Below, piece after piece: positions 6,107 through 11,590 of a DNA stretch of 11,590 nucleotides (its first letter is position 1; each line of letters begins with the position of its first letter). The notes under the pieces are model-generated. The model worked only from the letters and a program-made list of their open reading frames with translations, had not been told where the DNA came from and ran no database searches. This DNA is from Planctomycetaceae bacterium (GTDB lineage: Bacteria; Planctomycetota; Planctomycetia; Pirellulales; Thermoguttaceae), in the NCBI GenBank assembly GCA_031288765.1, contig JAITQV010000249.1, forward strand, positions 1 through 11,590, read 5' to 3'. The position numbers and the translations under genes were made by a program.

Positions 6107-8278
6107 CTACTTTGCTTTTTCGGAAATCATTTTTTTGTCTAAATTTTGTTCTTTTTCACGTTCTTTTCTTGCTTTGGAAAGTTCTTCCCATGTTGTTTTT
6201 GTCAAATCGTCAAAGGTTTTCGGTTTTTCAAAACGCGGACGAATCGGCATAATCCGAATGTTACGGAACTGAACTTTTGTGTCCGCCTGAGGAGCAAGAA
6301 GTTGGATTGTTCCGGGCAAGAGGGAAGGACCGGTTTTGGAATTTTCCGTTTTCAAAGGTCGGTTGTCCGACATTTCACAAACCGGAATACCGTTGACCCA
6401 AGTTTGAAGATGCCGGTCAACCGCAGCAACCGTCAGATAATTCCAGACGTGGTCTTCGGGACGAATATAGCGGGCGTTTTTCTTACCGCGAAAAGAACCC
6501 GCATCAACCCCAACCGTTTGTTCCCGATCCTGACGTTTCGGAAAATTCTGAATTGATATTTCATAACCGGTCTGCTCTTCACGCGGAATCGACCGAACAA
6601 ACAATCCGGTTCGTGCCGACGAATAAGTGATATTATATTCGAGTTGCAAAATGAAGTTGTCGAAAGAATCTTTGGTCTCAACAACTCCGGGACCGCCGTT
6701 TAACTGCATCGCAAGATCACGGGTCATACTCAACTGAATCACATCGCCGCGATACCGCCAATATTTTTCAGGATTGATCGGATCGAAAATCGGTATGGAA
6801 GAACCCGGCTGCCAAAACATATTACGAAAACGTATTTTTCCTTTGGCTGCCAGAAGTCCGATATAACCATACCCAAACGGTTTCGCATCAAACAAGGTGA
6901 TTGGTTCATTTTGATCAACAGTAATTTGTAATCTTCCCGTTTCAAACTGGGCTTTCAATCGATGCCAACGTGCGGTTCCCGAATTGGCGGTTCCCCGAAG
7001 CGCGAGTTCCCGTACTTTTTCTTGTTCTTTTAATTGTTCGGTGCCAAGTTGCTGCCGACCGAGAACAGTTCCGCGCGGACGTCTAAAATCAGCGGAATTA
7101 AGCACAACAGTATAACAGGAAGAATGAAGGTCTTTAGGATTGGGCGGTGTTCTCAAAAGAAGGAAGGCTTCGGCGTCTTCTTCCGCCTGAAATTCAAACA
7201 TAATCGCCGAATCTCCGAATTGGTTTGTTGTATAAAGAAGTCCGGGATGGTGCGGATCGCTTTGAATTTCATTATTTTCAATTATAAAACGTCCGCCGCC
7301 GTAAAACCCTTCTTTTTGCGTACGCCAACCGAAAAAGGTTTGACCGTCAAAAAGAAGACACCAACCTTCTTTCAACATTTTGTCTTTTAACCGCAATGAC
7401 GGCGGCAATTCAAACAATTTTGTGCCGCGTTCGTCTTCCGCCCGCTGTTGAAGCCAACGTTTCCGGTCATTTTCGCGTTTTTGCAAGGCTTCAAGTTCCC
7501 GTTTTTTTTGCTCGGAATCTTCCAACACTTCTGCGGAGGCTTTACGGGTTTTCTGTTCTTGTTCGAAAAGTTCGTCGGGAGTAAGAGGTTTAGGCGAATT
7601 GGAATCGGATGATTGGGACGGCGGCGACGGCTGTGTGATCGGAGGTGTTGTCGTTGTTGTTGAGGGGGCGGAAGTTTCGGTTGTTGGAGATGCCGGCAAC
7701 GCTTCAAGGGAATCAATTTCTTCCGCCAAAACTTTGGGAAGATAATGATAGGATTCGTCAAAAAGAGAATAAATTCCATTTCGAATACCTTTTTCAACTT
7801 CCAATTGCCGTCGCAACCGGTTGTCTTGTTCTTCGCGGTGATATTCTCTTATTCGGGCTTCTTCCGCCTGGCGCAAGACATATTCTTCGCGTGTCATACC
7901 GGGTCGAAACCAACTGGAACCGCCATAAGAATAGGTACCGTAAGAAGGGATATTGGAAGTTGTTCCGACTGAAAAATCGTTTAGGGTGATGCCGGTTCTT
8001 CCGGTAGCGAAACCGCCGAAAGGAGAGGGAAGTGTTGGGGGAGAGTTAAGCGAATCTAAATTTCCTATGTCGGATGTTTTCGTGTTATCGGCAAACGGGT
8101 TATAAAACGGGGGCGGATTGTTTATAGTTCTGTTTTCCGGCGGGGCGGTTGGGTTTTGTGTGGGATTTTGTTGGATTAAACCGGGCGATGAATCCAACAA
8201 AATCTGAGCCGACAGTTCACCCGACTGAAAAAATGTCATACTGACGGCTAACAAAGATATAATGAAAAAAAATAACAT
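6107..8278 (-). CDS. Secreted protein with two DUF1080 (3-keto-disaccharide hydrolase-like) domains
   Basis: This 723-residue protein starts with a hydrophobic segment (MLFFFIISLLAVSMTFF) and a plausible signal peptidase site near LSAQ (about residue 25), so it should be exported. The n-region lacks basic residues, which is atypical. Residues 30-125 are Pro/Asn/Ser/Gly-rich. Two charged helical, probably coiled-coil stretches (about 130-165 and 235-285) flank a Thr/Pro/Ser linker (197-230). A first DUF1080 domain covers about 303-491, opening with GWCLLFDGQTFFGW and ending in RFRNMFWQPG. A second follows at about 505-680, with GLFVRSIP, the VWNYLTVAAVDRHLQTWVNG core and RNIRIMPI. The tail is Lys/Glu-rich. 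DUF1080 domains have a jelly-roll fold and include 3-keto-disaccharide hydrolases; they are greatly expanded in planctomycetes. Catalytic activity is inferred only. The start at 8276-8278 is the only in-frame option before an upstream stop. Confidence 0.85.
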   Translation of the reverse strand: MLFFFIISLLAVSMTFFQSGELSAQILLDSSPGLIQQNPTQNPTAPPENRTINNPPPFYNPFADNTKTSDIGNLDSLNSPPTLPSPFGGFATGRTGITLNDFSVGTTSNIPSYGTYSYGGSSWFRPGMTREEYVLRQAEEARIREYHREEQDNRLRRQLEVEKGIRNGIYSLFDESYHYLPKVLAEEIDSLEALPASPTTETSAPSTTTTTPPITQPSPPSQSSDSNSPKPLTPDELFEQEQKTRKASAEVLEDSEQKKRELEALQKRENDRKRWLQQRAEDERGTKLFELPPSLRLKDKMLKEGWCLLFDGQTFFGWRTQKEGFYGGGRFIIENNEIQSDPHHPGLLYTTNQFGDSAIMFEFQAEEDAEAFLLLRTPPNPKDLHSSCYTVVLNSADFRRPRGTVLGRQQLGTEQLKEQEKVRELALRGTANSGTARWHRLKAQFETGRLQITVDQNEPITLFDAKPFGYGYIGLLAAKGKIRFRNMFWQPGSSIPIFDPINPEKYWRYRGDVIQLSMTRDLAMQLNGGPGVVETKDSFDNFILQLEYNITYSSARTGLFVRSIPREEQTGYEISIQNFPKRQDREQTVGVDAGSFRGKKNARYIRPEDHVWNYLTVAAVDRHLQTWVNGIPVCEMSDNRPLKTENSKTGPSLLPGTIQLLAPQADTKVQFRNIRIMPIRPRFEKPKTFDDLTKTTWEELSKARKEREKEQNLDKKMISEKAK

Positions 8279-8469
8279 ATAATAGTAAAATAAACAGCAT
8301 CAATGCCAAATTCAAATTACACAGTTATTAAAAACGATTTTAACAAATTTTCAAAAAGATAGCAAGAGTTCTTTGAAAGCGTATCTAGGGCACCTCTATT
8401 CAGTGATTTGCAAATGTGTTATTTGGAATTACGGATTTTGGGTTTGTGGTTAGAAATTTGGCACAATTC
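8279..8469. other. Gene-free leader of the DUF1080 gene
   Basis: This stretch upstream of the minus-strand DUF1080 gene should contain its promoter. It is AT-rich next to the start. I recognise no motif, terminator or gene in it. Confidence 0.45.
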
Positions 8470-8689
8470 CAGCGGAACTTTTTATTAAAAGCTTCTAATC
8501 AAGAGGTAGGCAATCGTTAGGTGAAAGCCCTTCGCCGTAGCGGTTGTGTCGGCAATAGCCGACCTTCGGATATGTAGTAGGGGCGAAAAATATTTCGCCC
8601 CTACCGCTGACGCAACCGTTGGGTGAAAGTCCTTCGGCGAGCGACTGCCTACCTCTTGAAGACAAACGTTTAAGAAAAAATTTCGCTTG
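8470..8689. mobile_element. MITE-like element with imperfect inverted arms and central hairpin
   Basis: The left end (CAAGAGGTAGGC at 8500-8511, with GCGGAAC and A/T-rich sequence outside it) is the inverted copy of the right end (GCCTACCTCTTG at 8647-8658, then AAACGTTTAAGAAAAAATTT). The arms match imperfectly over about 40 bp. Inside each arm a GGTGAAAG, CCTTCG motif recurs. At the centre is a perfect 12-bp hairpin, GTAGGGGCGAAA (8577-8588) and TTTCGCCCCTAC (8593-8604), loop AATA. There is no transposase; open frames through it are shadows. Copies of its parts occur at 4729-4830 and 10989-11412, which supports mobility. No clear target-site duplication is visible. Confidence 0.65.
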
Positions 8690-8953
8690 CGACACTTTCC
8701 ACTAATCCCGCCCTTCGAATTTAGAGCAGAAAAATACGAATTGTTTGATCTTGAGAAATGTATGCGAAGCGGAATATATTTTGTTTTTGGCTCGGTCTTG
8801 TCAATTTTTCGTAATCTGTTATCCTTAACAAACCTTTGAAAAGATTGGTAATTCCAGTCCTTGTTTCCAACCGTCATATCTGTTGACGCCAAACCGTTTT
8901 CAATAATTTCGGATTTGAACCATTTTAGAATTTAGAGATTAGAATTCAGAACA
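8690..8953. other. Gene-free leader of the second MoxR gene
   Basis: This stretch between the MITE-like element and the plus-strand MoxR gene should contain the MoxR promoter. A minus-strand open frame covering 8485-8892 runs straight through the repeat element and shows no recognisable motif, so it is not called. Just before the ATG there is an imperfect direct repeat of TTAGAATT/TTAGAGATTAGAATT and no Shine-Dalgarno sequence. Confidence 0.45.
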
Positions 8954-9889
8954 ATGAAATACACAGAACTAATCGACAACCTCGAAAAAAATATCTCATT
9001 GGCGGTTTTTGGTAAACGGAATGTGATTCGGCGTTGTCTTGTGGCGTTGTTTGCTGCGGAACATGTTTTATTGGAAGATGTTCCCGGAGTTGGTAAAACC
9101 TTGATTGCACAGGCAATTGCCAAAAGTATTTCCGGTGATTTCCGGCGGCTCCAGTTTACTCCCGATCTTTTGCCTGCGGATATTGTCGGGAGCAGTATTT
9201 ATGATGCCGGAATTCGTGAGTTTTATTTTTCACGCGGTGCCATTTTTGCAAATATTCTCTTAGCCGACGAAATCAACCGGACAACCCCACGAACCCAAAG
9301 CGCTATGCTCGAAGCCATGAACGAACATCAAGTCTCTGTTGACGGGACAACCTATCAGCTTCCCAAACCGTTTATGGTCATTGCAACGGAAAATCCTATG
9401 GAATTTGAAGGGACATATCCGTTGCCGGAAAGCCAGCTTGACCGGTTTTTGCTGCGAATTTCCGTAGGTTATCCTGATCGGGAAAACGAATTGAATGTGT
9501 TGCGAACCCATCAGGTTGCCCGTCCGATAGATTCTTTAATGCCGGTTCTTTCCAATAATCAGGTTGTTGAAATTCAGCAAGCGGTTTGTGCGGTTCGGGT
9601 CGATGAAGCCATCAACCGTTACATTTTAGATCTCGTAGAAGCAACACGCACAAGCGAAGAATTACTTGTTGGTGTTAGTACCCGCGGAGCCATTGCTCTC
9701 AGCAGAGCGGTACAGGCTCACGCTTTAATCGAAGGGCGGGATTTTGTTATTCCGGACGATGTTAAATTGTTAGCGGTTGCGGTATTTTCTCATCGGGTTA
9801 TGCCGAAATCCTATGCACACGGAAACCAGCGTCAAGCAATCGAAGCAATTATCGAGCGTCTTGTCGAATCTATTCCCGTTCCGGTTTAA
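8954..9889 (+). CDS. MoxR-family AAA+ ATPase (compact form)
   Basis: This 311-residue protein is a standard-length MoxR AAA+ ATPase and is the only plus-strand gene in the window. Walker A is VPGVGKT (43-49, K48), Walker B is LLADE (102-106, D105/E106), sensor 1 lies in VIATENPMEF (N147), the QLDRF arginine is R164, and sensor 2 is in VSTRGAIAL (R244). It ends soon after the AAA lid (SHRVMPKSYA to VESIPVPV), with no added tail. It differs clearly from the other MoxR protein in the window and is not a recent duplicate: the tail, Walker A wording and C-terminal part differ. These ATPases are usually followed by DUF58, VWA and transglutaminase genes, but here the next gene is convergent, so the usual operon is absent. 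The start is the ATG at 8954, with MKYTELIDNLEKNI as a normal N-terminal helix. Its substrate is unknown. Confidence 0.93.
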   Translation: MKYTELIDNLEKNISLAVFGKRNVIRRCLVALFAAEHVLLEDVPGVGKTLIAQAIAKSISGDFRRLQFTPDLLPADIVGSSIYDAGIREFYFSRGAIFANILLADEINRTTPRTQSAMLEAMNEHQVSVDGTTYQLPKPFMVIATENPMEFEGTYPLPESQLDRFLLRISVGYPDRENELNVLRTHQVARPIDSLMPVLSNNQVVEIQQAVCAVRVDEAINRYILDLVEATRTSEELLVGVSTRGAIALSRAVQAHALIEGRDFVIPDDVKLLAVAVFSHRVMPKSYAHGNQRQAIEAIIERLVESIPVPV

Positions 9890-9902
9890 CACCTTCAAGA
9901 TT

Positions 9903-9922
9903 CGGAACGCAACAGCGTTTCG
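9903..9922. terminator. Hairpin in the convergent gap
   Basis: CGGAACGC (9903-9910) and GCGTTTCG (9915-9922) form an 8-bp stem with one G-T pair and an AACA tetraloop, 14 bases after the stop of the plus-strand MoxR gene. It is positioned as a terminator for MoxR, but only a loosely T-rich stretch follows, so it may not work by the intrinsic mechanism. A later run of six T at 9956-9961 is not attached to a good stem. Confidence 0.35.
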
Positions 9923-9987
9923 CGGATTGATTTCATTTCCGGCGGTATTGCAACGGTTTTTTGTTTGTTGTTTCCGTTCCGCTCCAA

Positions 9988-10725
9988 TTAACCTTTATCG
10001 AACACAAAATCTTGGGGAAGATAAAGCAATCTGGCACAAGAGCTACACGTAATTGGTTTTTTCTGAAGAATTTGAGCCAATGAGTTGATAGGGATTTGGC
10101 GGTTACAACCGCCGCAATATTTCTGGTTTTCGACAACCGCCAACGCCTCACTTCCACCGACATTGTGAACCAACCGGTTGTAGATTTCGCGGAAATCGCG
10201 GGGCAATTTAGCTTCTTCTGTTTCGAGCTGTTGTTTGAATATGGTGATTTTTGCTTCGATTTCCGGTTTATCTTCGAGAAATTTTTTCTTTGTAGTTTCG
10301 TACAGTTCGCGTACTTTTTTTAATTCGGTTTCGGCAGCCGGAACATTCTGAGCGTACCGATCCGCTCTTTCAATTACTTCCAATGCTTCATCCATTAACA
10401 CGCTTCGGGCGGCTTCATCGGCTTTAATTTGCAGTTGGAGTGCTTGAAATTCCTTATTGGATTTTGACTCTTGGAGTTGATTTCTACGTTTTTCGAGAGC
10501 CTGATCATTCGCGGCAACTTCCAATTCTTTTTGTTTTGCTTCTGCTCTGAGTTTTTGATAAGTTTCGTTAATCTGAGCAAGATTAGCCAGTTGTTTTTGA
10601 ATATTTGCTTCCTGTGCTTTCAAGACCAACGGAGTACGGCGTAAATTTCCGTTCAGATCGTTTAGTTGTGTTTGCAGGGCATGAATTTGCTCTAAAATAT
10701 CTCGAATACTATTTGAATTTGACAT
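9988..10725 (-). CDS. C4-type zinc-ribbon protein with long N-terminal coiled coil
   Basis: This 245-residue protein belongs to the zf-RING_7 / C4-type zinc-ribbon family (HP0958-like). Residues 5-175 form an almost continuous, highly charged coiled coil with a central turn; the stretch SKSNKEFQALQLQI (88-100) is the family's typical conserved element in the hairpin. The C-terminal zinc ribbon has C204 and C207 (CGGC) and C227 and C230 (CSSC), all four ligands intact, followed by GRLLYL-like RLLYLPQD. In Helicobacter the homologue binds RpoN and flaA mRNA; in most bacteria the role is unknown, so I do not transfer that function. The start is the ATG at 10723-10725. It is convergent with MoxR and preceded by an unusually structured leader, which may control it. 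Length and architecture are typical for the family. Confidence 0.9.
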   Translation of the reverse strand: MSNSNSIRDILEQIHALQTQLNDLNGNLRRTPLVLKAQEANIQKQLANLAQINETYQKLRAEAKQKELEVAANDQALEKRRNQLQESKSNKEFQALQLQIKADEAARSVLMDEALEVIERADRYAQNVPAAETELKKVRELYETTKKKFLEDKPEIEAKITIFKQQLETEEAKLPRDFREIYNRLVHNVGGSEALAVVENQKYCGGCNRQIPINSLAQILQKKPITCSSCARLLYLPQDFVFDKG

Positions 10726-10988
10726 GCTTTAATCTTTAATCAGGATGTCGGGTAAAAGAGTTGAGTATTAACTGATAGCCGTTTCCGGCGGGTATTACGT
10801 GTGTGCTGTACGCAATCGCGGTCTGATGGCAGGCGTACATTGTTTGGATTATCAATTGCTTCCAACTTGGAGCAATTGATTGGAAAAACAATCATACCAG
10901 AGACCGCCCCATAAAGCAAGACCTCAATCTGTTTGAAAAAGGCAAATATATTTATTGCGGTTGAAAATTCCGTTTTATTGGCGGAAAA
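10726..10988. other. Gene-free region holding the structured leader
   Basis: Apart from the candidate RNA at 10778-10907, no gene is supported here. A minus-strand frame at 10740-10991 would encode 83 residues, but it overlaps the base-paired segments, shows no motif and is probably fortuitous. No tRNA cloverleaf fits the hairpins. Confidence 0.5.
10778..10907 (-). ncRNA. Candidate pseudoknotted structured RNA / leader of zinc-ribbon gene
   Basis: Read on the minus strand, GCGGTCT (10907-10901) can pair with AGACCGC (10824-10818). The second partner lies inside the loop of another stem formed by TGTACGC (10839-10833) and GCGTACA (10813-10807), giving a pseudoknot. Between the outer strands are ATTGTTT/AAACAAT (10892-10886 with 10845-10839) and a 10-bp hairpin ATCAATTGCT/AGCAATTGAT (10880-10871 with 10860-10851). 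A GCCG-GAAA-CGGC tetraloop hairpin follows at 10789-10778. All stems are perfect. One base (10839) is shared by two stems. The element ends about 50 nt before the zinc-ribbon start, so it could be a leader regulator or an independent RNA. It matches no riboswitch or RNA class I recognise. The GAAA tetraloop favours the minus strand. Confidence 0.4.
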
Positions 10989-11036
10989 CAAGAGGTTGGC
11001 AACCGCTCGGCGAGCGATTGCGCCGGCGTCAGCCGG
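10989..11036 (-). repeat. Inverted arm of dispersed repeat (left side of composite locus)
   Basis: CAAGAGGTTGGC (10989-11000) is the inverted counterpart of GCCTACCTCTTG. It is followed by a hairpin GCAACCGCT / AGCGATTGC and a GGCGTCAGCCGG segment. Its reverse complement aligns closely with 11281-11327. Outside GAGG the similarity to other copies fades. It is one arm of a composite element whose other arm is at 11276-11412. Confidence 0.6.
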
Positions 11037-11099
11037 AAAATTTTTGTTTTCACACAGTAATCATAACTCCCAACGCAACCATAATCTCGCCCTTGCAGG

Positions 11100-11274
11100 T
11101 AGGGTGTTCAAAACTATTCAAAATTAAGATTTTTTATTTTCAGGTGTATAAATACTCCCTTAATAAAAAAGAATTTCATTTCCACAAGTCCTTAATAATA
11201 AATAAGTTATCAAAATGACTATTATAAGCTTTTTTCACTGAAAATAAATGAACCCTAAAATTTTGAACACCCTA
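11100..11274. mobile_element. 175-bp MITE with perfect 14-bp terminal inverted repeats, nested in the repeat locus
   Basis: TAGGGTGTTCAAAA at 11100-11113 is repeated in perfect inverse orientation as TTTTGAACACCCTA at 11261-11274. A second, subterminal inverted pair, TTTATTTTCAG (11133-11143) and CTGAAAATAAA (11238-11248), supports a single symmetric element. The interior is AT-rich and contains no gene. If TA is the duplicated target, the element proper is the 12-bp inverted repeat unit between them, as expected for MITEs mobilised by IS630/Tc1-mariner-type transposases; no such transposase is seen in the window. It sits between the two arms of another repeat, as if inserted there. Confidence 0.65.
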
Positions 11275-11275
11275 A

Positions 11276-11412
11276 TATGACGGTCGGCTAACGCCGACGC
11301 AATCGTTCGGCGAACGATTGCCTACCTTGTGAATTGTTAATTGTAAGATTGGCGAAACGCCGCCTACCTCTTGATTAGAAACCTTTAAGAAAAAATTCCG
11401 CTGAAATATTAT
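11276..11412 (+). repeat. Right arm of dispersed repeat, composite locus
   Basis: This arm starts with ATATGACGGTCGGC, which resembles the inverse of 8541-8574. It then contains two strong hairpins: GTCGGC/GCCGAC (11283-11288 with 11293-11298, loop TAAC) and GCAATCGTT/AACGATTGC (11299-11307 with 11313-11321, loop CGGCG). GCCTACC occurs at 11320-11326 and again as GCCTACCTCTTG at 11362-11373, separated by GGCGAAACGCC, so part of the core is duplicated. It ends with the A-rich tail and TTCCGCTGAAATATTAT, the same ending as the copy at 4729-4830. Confidence 0.65.
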
Positions 11413-11590
11413 TTTATTTTTTGTTTTTATTGATAGGAATCTCAACTTTTTTAATTATTGGCGGGAACAGTTAGATAAAGACAAAACAGAGTAGAAATAA
11501 AAAAATGCTCCCACAGTATTTGTCAACAGAATTTGGAGGCCCGAAATTTAAGGGGGAACCTGGAAATTGACTTGTGTGATTCGTACTACA
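11413..11590. other. Gene-free AT-rich right edge
   Basis: No gene is supported. A 21-codon open frame at 11505-11570 begins MLPQYLSTEFGG but has no recognisable family and is not called. Sequence resembling a -35 box (TTGACT) begins at 11566, with any -10 box outside or at the window edge, so it cannot be evaluated. Confidence 0.4.

Noticed and set aside
8577..8604. Intrinsic terminator from the 12-bp GTAGGGGCG hairpin
   Set aside because: No T-run follows on either strand, and the hairpin is the symmetrical centre of a repeat element rather than the end of a gene.
8485..8892. Minus-strand 135-codon frame left of the second MoxR gene
   Set aside because: About half of it is the repeat element itself, including the central hairpin, and the remaining part has no recognisable family.
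10801..10910. tRNA or other standard RNA (tmRNA, RNase P RNA, SRP RNA)
   Set aside because: The hairpins do not fit a cloverleaf, and the conserved core sequences of tmRNA, RNase P RNA and SRP RNA are absent.
10740..10991. Minus-strand 83-codon frame upstream of the zinc-ribbon gene
   Set aside because: It overlaps the strongly base-paired region, has no recognisable motif or ribosome binding site, and its sequence is explained better by RNA structure.
8470..11412. CRISPR array
   Set aside because: The repeats are few, imperfect, in both orientations and not regularly spaced; no cas genes are present.
11505..11570. 21-codon open frame at the right edge
   Set aside because: Too short, no recognisable family and no ribosome binding site; it may be chance.

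Overview
The window looks like chromosomal DNA from a moderately AT-rich bacterium, most likely a planctomycete. The grounds are gene content rather than any marker gene. There is a secreted protein with two DUF1080 (3-keto-disaccharide hydrolase type) domains, two MoxR-type AAA ATPases, a sugar-isomerase-like TIM-barrel protein, a Cys-rich lipoprotein of planctomycete flavour, a C4 zinc-ribbon coiled-coil protein, and an almost complete lack of Shine-Dalgarno sequences before the starts. No rRNA, tRNA, CRISPR array or transposase gene was recognised, so the assignment is an inference.

Layout: (1) 1-506 ends in a minus-strand NuoE-like 2Fe-2S thioredoxin-fold subunit, whose partners (NuoF/hydrogenase subunits) would lie to the left, outside the window; a near-perfect palindrome sits upstream of it. 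(2) 965-1543 is a minus-strand Cys-rich lipoprotein between two AT-rich gene-free gaps. (3) 1867-8278 holds six minus-strand genes in the order of transcription DUF1080 secreted protein, RNase D, MoxR ATPase with a Thr/Asn/Pro tail, a small nucleotidyltransferase (MNT) and a sugar isomerase-like protein; only some spacings (72 nt between DUF1080 and RNase D, 64 nt between MoxR and MNT) are compatible with co-transcription. (4) 8279-8953 is gene-free and holds an inverted-repeat element. (5) 8954-9889 is a plus-strand second MoxR ATPase, convergent with (6) the minus-strand zinc-ribbon protein 9988-10725. (7) 10726-11590 has no convincing gene but is rich in structure: a potential pseudoknotted RNA in the leader of the zinc-ribbon gene, and a composite repeat locus.

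The most interesting signals are non-coding. A dispersed repeat with the core GCCTACCTCTTG occurs at three loci. At 8470-8689 it forms a compact element with two inverted arms and a 12-bp central hairpin; at 4729-4830 only half is present; at about 10989-11412 the two arms are pushed apart, and between them lies a separate 175-bp element with perfect 14-bp terminal inverted repeats that start and end with TA. This reads as one MITE-like element inserted inside another. Separately, 10778-10907 contains interlocking complementary segments that would form a pseudoknot plus a GAAA-capped hairpin on the minus strand, directly 5' of the zinc-ribbon gene.

The genes do not form one obvious pathway. 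MoxR ATPases normally work with DUF58/VWA proteins, and MNT proteins often with HEPN partners; neither partner is present here. The protein-coding part therefore looks like ordinary planctomycete-style scattered housekeeping and accessory genes, with the small MNT gene the best candidate for a recently acquired one.
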